A stretch of DNA of 14,563 nucleotides from AC-50 sp035640455 (GTDB lineage Bacteria > Actinomycetota > Thermoleophilia > Gaiellales > Gaiellaceae): assembly GCA_035640455.1 (NCBI GenBank), contig DASQWB010000075.1, forward strand, positions 1 to 14,563, read 5' to 3'. Shown here piece after piece: positions 1 to 6,306 of the stretch. The notes below the pieces were generated by a model, which did not search any database, was not told the origin of the DNA, and was given only the letters and a program-made list of their open reading frames with translations. Both the position numbers and the translations under genes were made by a program. Each line of letters starts with the position of its first letter. Position 1 is the stretch's first letter.

Positions 1-1
1 G

Positions 2-715
2 AAGCTGACGCGGCTCTTCATCGACGCGGCGAACGAGAACGTCGACGCGCTGCCGCGCCGCCTCGCCGACCTCGGCGTCCGCTACCCGAAGGAGCGCGAG
101 GAGCAGTTCCTCGTCGAGCTCCGCGAGCTCTACTACCGCTATTACGGCGCGACCCTCGCGGAGATCGATCCACTGCAGGTGATCCGCGAGGGCTTCCAGC
201 TCATCTACTCGCTCAACCTCCGGCTGCCGACGCGGTTCGTCCTGCTCGACAAGGCGATCGCGACGCTCGGCTCGGTCGGCGTCGAGCTGTATCCCGACTT
301 CAACGTCTTCGAGGTCGCGCGGCCGTATGCCCGGCGGCTGATGACGGAGCGGCTGACGCCCCGGCGCATCGCTCGGCGCGCGCGCAAGGAGTCGGTGCGT
401 CTGGGGGAGATCCTGCTCGCGGCGCCGTACCAGGTGCACGACTTCCTCGAGGAGATCCGCGACGGCCAGATCGAGATCGGCTTCGTCCACAAGGGGCTCG
501 ACGAGTTCATGGCCAGGATCGACGTCGTCTTCAACCGGTTGGTGGTGGCGATGATCGTCGCCGGTGGATTGATCGGCTCGAGCCTGATCGGGATCTTCGC
601 CAAGGGCGGGCCGCAGCTCCTCGGCGTCAACCTCATCTCGGTGCTCGGCTTCGCGCTCTCGGGCGTGCTCGGACTCTGGCTCCTCTGGAGCGTGCTCCGC
701 TCGGGGCGGCTCTAG
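2..715 (+). CDS. ABC1/UbiB (AarF)-family kinase-like protein, C-terminal part
   Basis: This is the 3' end of a gene that begins upstream of the window; 237 residues are visible and the frame is open from the first complete codon. The segment matches the C-terminal region of ABC1/UbiB atypical kinases: an amphipathic helical stretch (fragment residues about 30-110), a charged region, then two hydrophobic segments ending the protein (FNRLVVAMIVAGGLIGSSL and LLGVNLISVLGFALSGVLG). Family members have ATPase activity and are linked to quinone or other prenyl-lipid metabolism at the membrane. The catalytic kinase motifs would lie upstream and cannot be checked, so the family call rests on the tail alone. 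The stop codon lies only 9 bp from the stop of the convergent kelch gene, so no room is left for a dedicated terminator. Confidence 0.8.
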   Translation, partial: KLTRLFIDAANENVDALPRRLADLGVRYPKEREEQFLVELRELYYRYYGATLAEIDPLQVIREGFQLIYSLNLRLPTRFVLLDKAIATLGSVGVELYPDFNVFEVARPYARRLMTERLTPRRIARRARKESVRLGEILLAAPYQVHDFLEEIRDGQIEIGFVHKGLDEFMARIDVVFNRLVVAMIVAGGLIGSSLIGIFAKGGPQLLGVNLISVLGFALSGVLGLWLLWSVLRSGRL

Positions 716-724
716 GACCTAGCC

Positions 725-1666
725 CTAGCGAAGCGGCAGGAACTCGTTCGTGCCGCTCGTCGCGAGGCCCGGCGTCGTGCCGCCGGCGATCGCGTAGACG
801 CGGCCCGCGGCGGCGACGACTCCGAGCCCGTGGCGCGGGGTCGGCAGGTCGGGGAGCCGGCGCCACCGGCGGCGGGCAAGGTCGAAGCCGTACACCGTGG
901 CGATCGTGCCCTGTGGCGCCTCTCCGCCGACCGAGACGATCGTCGTGTCGACGACCGCGGCGCCGGTGCCGCCGCGCGCTGCCGGCACGGGCGGCAGCCC
1001 GCGCCAGCGGCGGGCGGGCGGCGCCAGCGACTCGAAGATCGTCGTGTTCGCGTCGAAGCCCGCCTTCCGGCCGGCGAGCGCGTAGAGACGGCCGCGAGCG
1101 GCCGTCACCGCAAGGTGCTCGCGCGGCGTCGGTCCCGGCAGGCTCGACCAGCGGCACCGGCGGAGGTCGAAGACGAACGTCTGCCGCGCGAGGCCCACCG
1201 GGCCGACTCCGCCTGCGACGTACAGCCGGCCGCGGACGACGGCCGCTCCGCCCGCGGCCCGCGGAGCCGGAAGCGGCGGCAGGGCGCGCCAGCTTCCGCC
1301 GGGTGAGAGGACCCACGCGTTCCGAAGCTTGGCGCGAAGGCGGCCGTAGCCGCCGAGCACGTAGAGCCGTCCGTTGGCCGCCGCGGCCATGGCGTGATCG
1401 ACCGAGGCTGGAAGGGCGGGGAGACGGCGCCACGTGTTTCGGGCGGGGGAGTAGGCGTCGACGCGTGCGCTGTTGGCGCCGCCGCGCTCGAAGCCGCCGA
1501 CGACCGCGATCTCTCCGCCGACGCGCGCAGCCGCCACCTCCCCCCTGTGATCCGGCATTGGCGCCGCTTGCTGCCAGCGACGCGGCGCGGATCCGGCCGG
1601 AAGCGCCGCCAGCGCTGCCGCCGCCGCTGCGGCCGTGGCCGCGATCGTCGCTCGAGCCGGAGGCAC
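725..1666 (-). CDS. Secreted kelch-repeat beta-propeller protein
   Basis: The protein is built of about six kelch repeats of roughly 45-50 residues. Each has a hydrophobic strand ending in a Gly doublet or close variant (VVGGF, VLGGY, VAGGV, ALAGR, SVGGE, AIAGG), followed by a W-R-x-L-P-x-L-P motif, which predicts a single six-bladed propeller. I chose the GTG at 1666 (313 aa) because it puts an Ala-rich hydrophobic signal-like segment (PPARATIAATAAAAAAALAA) at the N-terminus, with a possible cleavage site after PAGSA. A TTG start at 1750 would give 341 aa with an unconvincing 28-residue extension, and neither start has a clear ribosome binding site. Kelch propellers generally bind ligands or proteins; no catalytic residues are recognisable, so no substrate is assigned. 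The gene converges with the UbiB-like gene and diverges from the response regulator. Confidence 0.8.
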   Translation of the reverse strand: MPPARATIAATAAAAAAALAALPAGSAPRRWQQAAPMPDHRGEVAAARVGGEIAVVGGFERGGANSARVDAYSPARNTWRRLPALPASVDHAMAAAANGRLYVLGGYGRLRAKLRNAWVLSPGGSWRALPPLPAPRAAGGAAVVRGRLYVAGGVGPVGLARQTFVFDLRRCRWSSLPGPTPREHLAVTAARGRLYALAGRKAGFDANTTIFESLAPPARRWRGLPPVPAARGGTGAAVVDTTIVSVGGEAPQGTIATVYGFDLARRRWRRLPDLPTPRHGLGVVAAAGRVYAIAGGTTPGLATSGTNEFLPLR

Positions 1667-1796
1667 GTCGGCAGCGTACGGGAGTGCCGAAAACGGCGTG
1701 GGCGTGGCGGACGCGATTGTTGTTTCTGCTTCGGCGCAGAGTCGCGGCAAAGGACATCTAGCCCGGGACCTGCCGCGCGGGTAGCGTCGCCGGACG

Positions 1797-2456
1797 ATGC
1801 CGAAGGCCGTCCTCGTCGCCGAGCCCGAGCCTACGACGCGAGGCTTCCTCGAGCGTCACTTGGCGGACGACGGCTTCGACGTCCTCGGCGCAGCGGCGTG
1901 CGGCGAGGCGCTCGAGCTCGCCGAGCGGGCGCGGCCGGATCTCGTGCTCCTCGGCGACACCTCCGCGCTCGAGGAGTGCCGGTCGTGGAGCCGCGAGGTG
2001 CCGCTGATCGTCATCGGCGGGCCGGACGCGGATGCGGTCGACCGCGTCCGTGCGTTCGAGCGGGGCGCGGACGACTTCGTCGGCCGGCCGTTTCTCTACG
2101 ACGAGCTCTTGGCTCGGATCAAGGCGGTGCTGCGGCGAACGGAGCCGCTCAGCGCCGATCGCTTCCAGGCGGGCGAGATCGAGATCGACCGGGCGACGCG
2201 GCGCGTGACCGTCCGCGGCGTCCGCGTCGACCTGCCGGCGAAGGAGTACGAGCTCCTGCTCAAGCTCGCCTCCGACCCGACCCGCGTCTTCACCAAGGAG
2301 GAGCTCTTGCGCGAGGTGTGGGGCTTTCAGGCGCTCGGGCGCACACGCACGCTCGATTCGCACGCCTCCCGCCTGCGCCGGAGGCTCGCCGCCGTGGCCG
2401 ACGGGCCATTCGTGCTCAACGTCTGGGGGGTGGGCTACAGGCTGCTCAAAGACTGA
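1797..2456 (+). CDS. OmpR/PhoB-type response regulator with degenerate receiver domain
   Basis: At 219 aa it has the normal length and two-domain layout: receiver (about residues 3-115) and winged-helix DNA-binding domain (about 120-218). The C-terminal domain is canonical, with PAKEYELLLKLA, RTLDSHASRLRRRLA and the WGVGYRL hairpin. The receiver has lost its chemistry. The strand that normally ends in the phospho-accepting Asp reads PDLVLLGD, placing Gly53 at that site with Asp54 next to it. The conserved Thr/Ser is Gly74 (IVIGGP), the conserved Lys is Arg97 (GRPF), and the N-terminal acidic pair is reduced to Glu9-Pro10. It is therefore probably not regulated by ordinary phosphorylation. No histidine kinase gene lies nearby. 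A polytopic membrane protein gene follows after 35 bp and may be co-transcribed. Confidence 0.88.
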   Translation: MPKAVLVAEPEPTTRGFLERHLADDGFDVLGAAACGEALELAERARPDLVLLGDTSALEECRSWSREVPLIVIGGPDADAVDRVRAFERGADDFVGRPFLYDELLARIKAVLRRTEPLSADRFQAGEIEIDRATRRVTVRGVRVDLPAKEYELLLKLASDPTRVFTKEELLREVWGFQALGRTRTLDSHASRLRRRLAAVADGPFVLNVWGVGYRLLKD

Positions 2457-2491
2457 CATCGACATCTTCGCGAGCTACGGTCAGTGCAGCC

Positions 2492-4417
2492 GTGCCTCGC
2501 TCGGATCTCCTCGGCCGGAGTAGGCCCGTCGTCTGGGACTCGGCGGCGCTCGTCCCCGCGCTGACCGCCGCCGTTCCGGCCGTCCTCGCCTTCGTCACGG
2601 CGACCGCCGTGTCGGCGGCGAACGGCGGCTACTTCCCGACCGAGTGGGGTTGGAGCGCGATCGCCCTGCTCCTCGTCGCGGGGACGGCAGTCGTGGTGCG
2701 CACGCGCCTTCCGCTCGGACGCCTGGAGTGGACGATGCTCGGCGCGCTCGCGGCCTTCACGGGTTGGGTGGCGCTGTCGATCACCTGGTCGACGAGCTCG
2801 GCCCAGCCGGTGCTCGAGACGGAGCGCGACGTCGTCTACGTCGCGGCGGTGGCGGCGCTCGTCGTGGTGGCCTCGCGTCGTTCGCTGCCGTGGATCGCCG
2901 GCGCGGTGCTCGCTGCCACGTACAGCGTCTCGGCGTTCGCGCTGGCGACGCGGCTGGCTCCGAACGCGGTCGGCTCGTACGACTCCTCGGCCGTATACCA
3001 GCTGGCGACGCCGTTCGGCTACTGGAACGCGCTCGGGCTCTTCGTCGCGATCGGGCTGCTGCTCGGGGTCGGCTTCGCCGCGCACGGGCGGTCGACGCTG
3101 CTTCGCGCGGCCGCGGCAGCGGCGCTCGTTCCGCTCGCCTGCACCCTGTACTTCACCTTCAGTCGGGGTGCATGGCTCGCGGTCGCGGCAGGAGCGGTCG
3201 TCGCGCTCGCTCTCGATCCCGCTCGCCTGCGCACGGTTGCGATCCTGCTCGCGCTCCTGCCGGCGCCTGCCCTGGCGGTGTTCGCCGCCTCGCGTTCGCA
3301 TGCGCTCACGCACGCGGGAGCGCCGCTCGCGGCCGCAGCGAGAGACGGCCACCGGGTCGCCGTCGTCCTCGTCGTGCTCTCGGTCCTCGAGGCGCTTGTG
3401 GCACTCGCCCTCTGCGGTCCCGGTCGGCGCCTCGTCGAGAATCGCCGCGCGGGGATCGCGGCTGCGGCGACGCTCGTCGTGGTCGTCGGCGTGGGCGCCG
3501 GTGCGGCGCTCGTCCGTGCCGGTGGTCCCGCGAAGCTCGTTGGAAACGCCTACGACGCCTTCACCTCCCCCGAGCGGCCGAACGGCAGCGACCTGAACCG
3601 CCGCCTCGTCAATCTCTCGGGAAGCGGGCGCACCGACTACTGGCGCGTCGCGTGGCACGACTTCGTCGACCATCCGCTGCTCGGATCGGGGGCTGGGAGC
3701 TACGAGCGCTTCTGGATCCGCGACCGGCCGAACGCCTTCTACGCCCGCGACGCGCACAACCTCTACCTCGAGGTGCTCGCCGAGCTCGGGCCGGTCGGAC
3801 TCGCGCTGCTCGCGATCGGGCTCGGTACTCCGCTCGTCGCGGCCGTGCGCCTGCGCCGGCGGCCGCTCGCGGCCGCGGTCGTGGGCGCCTACGTCGCGTA
3901 CCTCCTCCACGCGGCGATCGACTGGGACTGGGAGATGGCCGGGCTGACGATCACCGCGCTTCTCTGCAGCGGCGCGCTTGTCGTCGCCGCGAGACCCGAG
4001 CAATCCGGACGCACGCTGACGGCGCCGCTCCGCGTCGCCTCGCTCGCGCTCGTCGTGCCGCTCGTCGCGTTCGCGTTCGTGCTCCAGGTGGGGAACTCGA
4101 CCCTCGAGGCAGCGGCCCGCGCAGCGGATCGGGGGGAGACGGCACGCGCCGAGGCGCAGGCGCGGCGGGCGAAGACGTGGCTGCCGTGGTCGTTCCAGCC
4201 GTGGCAGATTCTCGGCGAGGCGCAGCTCGCGCACGGAGACCTCGTCGCGGCGCGGCGGAGCTTCCGGGTCGCGATCGCCAAGGACTCCCAGAACTGGGGG
4301 CTCTGGCTCGAGTTCGCTGAGGCGAGCAAGGGCGCTACGCGCCGCCGAGCCCTCGACCGCGCGAGCCGGCTCGCCCCGAGGAGCGCCGAGGTCGCCGACC
4401 TCCGCCGGAGGCCGTAG
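2492..4417 (+). CDS. O-antigen ligase/Wzy-like polytopic membrane protein with TPR-like tail
   Basis: From the GTG at 2492 the product is 641 aa. Roughly a dozen hydrophobic segments span about residues 20-530. The long periplasmic loop has the hallmark of the O-antigen ligase/polymerase family: GSGAGSYERFW followed by DAHNLYLEVLAELGPVGLALL. The last 100 residues are soluble and helical (AQARRAKTWLPWSFQPWQIL, then GDLVAARRSFRVAIAKDSQN), resembling tetratricopeptide repeats as in other Wzy_C proteins. Family members join or polymerise undecaprenyl-linked glycans on the outer face of the membrane. Here the acceptor is unknown; in a Gram-positive-type cell it could be an exopolysaccharide or a wall polymer. 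No glycosyltransferase genes are adjacent. The frame stays open far upstream, but that part is a shadow of the response regulator and kelch genes. The GTG is the first sensible start after the regulator stop; its ribosome binding site is weak. Confidence 0.82.
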   Translation: MPRSDLLGRSRPVVWDSAALVPALTAAVPAVLAFVTATAVSAANGGYFPTEWGWSAIALLLVAGTAVVVRTRLPLGRLEWTMLGALAAFTGWVALSITWSTSSAQPVLETERDVVYVAAVAALVVVASRRSLPWIAGAVLAATYSVSAFALATRLAPNAVGSYDSSAVYQLATPFGYWNALGLFVAIGLLLGVGFAAHGRSTLLRAAAAAALVPLACTLYFTFSRGAWLAVAAGAVVALALDPARLRTVAILLALLPAPALAVFAASRSHALTHAGAPLAAAARDGHRVAVVLVVLSVLEALVALALCGPGRRLVENRRAGIAAAATLVVVVGVGAGAALVRAGGPAKLVGNAYDAFTSPERPNGSDLNRRLVNLSGSGRTDYWRVAWHDFVDHPLLGSGAGSYERFWIRDRPNAFYARDAHNLYLEVLAELGPVGLALLAIGLGTPLVAAVRLRRRPLAAAVVGAYVAYLLHAAIDWDWEMAGLTITALLCSGALVVAARPEQSGRTLTAPLRVASLALVVPLVAFAFVLQVGNSTLEAAARAADRGETARAEAQARRAKTWLPWSFQPWQILGEAQLAHGDLVAARRSFRVAIAKDSQNWGLWLEFAEASKGATRRRALDRASRLAPRSAEVADLRRRP

Positions 4418-4448
4418 CGAACGCCCCCGGTACGGCCCGCCGCTCGCG

Positions 4449-4454
4449 TAGGAT
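4449..4454 (+). promoter_or_regulatory. Possible -10 element for the CADD/TenA-like gene
   Basis: The hexamer TAGGAT fits the actinobacterial TANNNT -10 pattern and lies 38 bp before the start codon, in the short gap after the ligase-like gene. No convincing -35 element is visible, so this is a weak call. Confidence 0.3.
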
Positions 4455-4492
4455 CGGCCCCTCGGGGTTGCCACCGACGCGAAGGGAGCGAT

Positions 4493-5083
4493 ATGAGCCT
4501 CGCCGACCGGATCGACGCCGCGCGTGACCGCTGGGACGTCCTCCGCCACCCGTTCTACACGCGCTGGGAGCGCGGCGAGCTCACTCGCCCCGAGCTCGCG
4601 TTCTACGCCGGTGAGTACCGGCACGCCGTCGTGGCGCTCGCCGACGCGGCCGCGACCGCCGGCGACCCTCAGCACGCGCGCGAGGAGGCCGAGCACGTCG
4701 ACCTCTGGGACGCGTTCGCCGGCGCGCTCGAGGCGCCGCTCGACCGCGAGCCGACTCCGGAGACGAACCTTTGTGCCACGGCGTGGGCGCGGAGCGATCC
4801 GCTGGAGGCGCTCGCCGTGCTGTACGCGGTCGAGTCTGCGCAGCCCGCGATCGCCGAGACGAAGCTCCGCGGGCTCGTCGAGCACTACGGGTTCGCGCCG
4901 GACAGCTCCGGGACGGAGTACTTCACCGTCCACGCCGAGCGGGACAAGGAGCACGCCCGGGCGGCGAAGGCACAGCTGGCGCAGGTCGCGCCCGAAGACG
5001 AAGGACGCCTGGCCGCCGCCGCCGAGGAGGCGCTGCGCGGGAACTGGCGCCTGCTCGACGGCGTCGAGCGCGCCGCCGCCTGA
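4493..5083 (+). CDS. TenA/PqqC-fold diiron protein, likely CADD-type p-aminobenzoate synthase
   Basis: This 196-aa protein has the helical heme-oxygenase-like fold of the TENA/PQQC family. From memory of the Chlamydia CADD sequence, the alignment is strong over the whole length. HPFYTRWERGELT matches its N-terminal helix, with Tyr22 at the position of CADD Tyr27. EEAEHVDLW supplies Glu64 and His68. YAVESAQPAIAETK supplies Glu114 and Lys124 (CADD Glu142 and Lys152). VHAERDKEH supplies His147, Asp151 and His154. The full diiron ligand set and both residues linked to the self-sacrificing p-aminobenzoate reaction are therefore present. The predicted role is an alternative route to p-aminobenzoate for folate, in the cytoplasm. 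A thiaminase-type TenA role is less likely because its Cys nucleophile motif is not seen. A good AAGGGAG ribosome binding site (4482-4488) fixes the ATG. No folate genes are adjacent. Confidence 0.72.
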   Translation: MSLADRIDAARDRWDVLRHPFYTRWERGELTRPELAFYAGEYRHAVVALADAAATAGDPQHAREEAEHVDLWDAFAGALEAPLDREPTPETNLCATAWARSDPLEALAVLYAVESAQPAIAETKLRGLVEHYGFAPDSSGTEYFTVHAERDKEHARAAKAQLAQVAPEDEGRLAAAAEEALRGNWRLLDGVERAAA

Positions 5084-5124
5084 CACAGGCCGAATCGTCA
5101 CGGCGGGGAACCACAGACACGTCT

Positions 5125-5138
5125 CCGCCGGCCGGCGG
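5125..5138. repeat. Perfect 14-bp GC palindrome overlapping a larger palindrome
   Basis: CCGCCGGCCGGCGG is its own reverse complement. Its right end overlaps the left arm of the 30-bp palindrome at 5134-5163, so the two hairpins could not form at the same time. It lies in the convergent gap between the CADD-like gene and the methyltransferase gene. Confidence 0.5.
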
Positions 5139-5163
5139 TGACTGTCACGTGACAGTCACCGCC
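5134..5163. terminator. Perfect 30-bp palindrome in convergent intergenic gap; possible bidirectional terminator or operator
   Basis: The left half GGCGGTGACTGTCAC is followed directly by its exact reverse complement, centred on a CACGTG at 5146-5151. The position 50 bp after the stop of the + strand gene, and facing the end of a - strand gene, suggests a terminator working in both directions. There is no T-run on either side and no loop, so a protein-binding palindrome or a dispersed repeat is equally possible. Its core CTGTCACGTGACAG recurs with one mismatch at 5209-5222. Confidence 0.45.
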
Positions 5164-5203
5164 CCTGTCCTGCTATGCCAGTGGCCGAACCGGCCGCGGC
5201 CGC

Positions 5204-5227
5204 GGCGCCTGTGACGTGACAGGCGCC
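5204..5227. terminator. Hairpin with 9-bp arms related to the upstream palindrome
   Basis: GGCGCCTGT (5204-5212) and ACAGGCGCC (5219-5227) are perfect inverted repeats around the 6-nt loop GACGTG. It begins 18 bp beyond the stop codon of the minus-strand methyltransferase gene, where a terminator for that operon would be expected. No T-tract follows. It shares 13 of 14 bases (CTGT[C/G]ACGTGACAG) with the palindrome at 5134-5163. Confidence 0.45.
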
Positions 5228-5244
5228 ACACGTCGCCCGACGCG

Positions 5245-5802
5245 TCAGAGGAGCGCGCCCTCGAGCCGGAGCAGCCGCTCCTTGCGGTCGAGGCCGCCGC
5301 CGTAGCCGACGAGCTTCCCGCTCGAGCCGACGACGCGGTGGCAGGGCAGTACGATCGGAATCGGGTTCCGGTTCATCACCGTCCCGACGGCGCGCGCTGC
5401 CCGCGGCCGCTCCGCCTGCGCGGCCAACCGGCCGTACGTCGTGACCTCACCGTAAGGCACCTGCGCGAGGTGCTCGAGCACGCGGCGCGGGAACGGCCTG
5501 ACGTCCGCGAGGTCGAGCTCGAGGTCGAACGAGCGGCGGCGGCCCTCGAAGTACTCGTCGAGCTGGCGGCGCGGGTCGTCGAGCGGCGCCCGGAGCACCC
5601 GCACGCCGAACCGCGTCGCGAGCTCCTCGGCCTGCCGCTCGGGCTCCGGGTCGTAGGCGATCCGGCAGAGCCCGCGCGGGGACGCCGCCAGGAGCAGCGT
5701 GCCGAGCGGTGTATCGACCAGGTTGTAGGCCACGTCCAAGAAGCCGGACGACGCGGCGGCGCTGCGGAAGCGGACATCCAGAGGCTCTGGCACAGAGGTC
5801 AT
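5245..5802 (-). CDS. ogt: Methylated-DNA--[protein]-cysteine S-methyltransferase (MGMT/Ogt)
   Basis: The 185-aa product repairs O6-alkylguanine (and O4-alkylthymine) in DNA by irreversible transfer of the alkyl group to its own cysteine. The active-site motif PCHRV is present with Cys154. The Arg finger motif RAVG is at 137-140 and NRNP at 144-147. The N-terminal RNase-H-like Ogt domain spans about residues 22-95 and the helix-turn-helix methyltransferase domain about 102-182. The ATG at 5802 has a strong ribosome binding site (AAAGGAG on the minus strand, 5810-5816) and overlaps the stop of the upstream sigma factor gene by ATGA, implying translational coupling. The frame stays open upstream, but only as a shadow of the sigma gene. 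No AraC-like Ada regulatory domain is fused. Confidence 0.93.
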   Translation of the reverse strand: MTSVPEPLDVRFRSAAASSGFLDVAYNLVDTPLGTLLLAASPRGLCRIAYDPEPERQAEELATRFGVRVLRAPLDDPRRQLDEYFEGRRRSFDLELDLADVRPFPRRVLEHLAQVPYGEVTTYGRLAAQAERPRAARAVGTVMNRNPIPIVLPCHRVVGSSGKLVGYGGGLDRKERLLRLEGALL

Positions 5803-6263
5803 TGGAGCTCCTTTCGGCGAAGGCGGCGGATTCCGGAGGAGGCGGCCTGGCGTGCGGCGACAGCGTTCGAGCCGAGCGCGGCGCCGATGTCCTCGTAGCT
5901 CAAGTCGTAGCCGTAGCGAAGGACGACCGCCGCGCGCTCGGTCGGCGGCAGGTCGCCGGCGAGGTGCTCGATCTCGGCGTACGCCGGACGCGCGTCGGCG
6001 GCGGCGCCCTCCACCGGCTCGCCTGCCGGCCGCCGGCGCCGATGCGTGTCGGCGACGACGCGGGCGGCGATCGTGTACGCCCATGCGCGGAGCTCGCGCC
6101 CGTGCTCGAGCCGCCCGTAGCCGCGGAGCGCCCGCAGGAACGTCTCCTGGAACGCGTCCTCTGCCTCCGCGGGGCCGAGCCGCCGCCGCAGGAAGGCGAG
6201 GATCTCGCCGCTCCACGTCTCGTAGAAGCGCTCGAAGGGCGGCAAGCTCACGGCTTCCATCAT
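5799..6263 (-). CDS. ECF-type sigma-70 family RNA polymerase sigma factor
   Basis: At 154 aa this is a small two-region sigma factor. Region 2 covers about residues 8-78 (FYETWSGEILAFLRRRLG, DAFQETFLRALRGY, LRAWAYTIAARVVADTHRRR). Region 4 covers about 98-150 (LPPTERAAVVLRYGYDLSYE, DIGAALGSNAVAARQAASSG). Such factors direct core RNA polymerase to stress- or signal-specific promoters. Two adjacent ATG codons (6263 and 6260) could start it; neither has a clear ribosome binding site. No anti-sigma factor is encoded next to it. Instead its stop overlaps the start of the DNA repair methyltransferase gene by 4 nt, so the two products are made together, which suggests a link to alkylation damage. The sequence does not show whether the sigma factor senses damage itself or activates its own promoter. 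Confidence 0.88.
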   Translation of the reverse strand: MMEAVSLPPFERFYETWSGEILAFLRRRLGPAEAEDAFQETFLRALRGYGRLEHGRELRAWAYTIAARVVADTHRRRRPAGEPVEGAAADARPAYAEIEHLAGDLPPTERAAVVLRYGYDLSYEDIGAALGSNAVAARQAASSGIRRLRRKELQ

Positions 6264-6287
6264 CGCGGTGAAACGCGGTTCTGCGCT

Positions 6288-6302
6288 GGAGTGTGAGACT
6301 CC
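6288..6302. promoter_or_regulatory. Small inverted repeat between divergent sigma and kinase genes
   Basis: GGAGT and ACTCC flank GTGAG in the 43-bp gap between the two divergent start codons. A direct repeat CGCGGT also occurs at 6264-6269 and 6274-6279, with 10-bp spacing. These could be operator or promoter parts for the two genes, but they are short and could be chance. Confidence 0.22.
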
Positions 6303-6306
6303 GCCG

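Noticed and set aside
1394..2491. In-frame extension upstream of the O-antigen ligase-like protein
   Set aside because: It runs across the antisense kelch gene and the response regulator in another frame and has no recognisable domain; the membrane protein begins after 2492.
2435..5101. 888-residue minus-strand open frame opposite the ligase-like and CADD-like genes
   Set aside because: The translation is Arg/Glu/Gly-rich low-complexity text with no domain, and it lies wholly opposite two genes with clear families. Long antisense frames are expected at this GC content.
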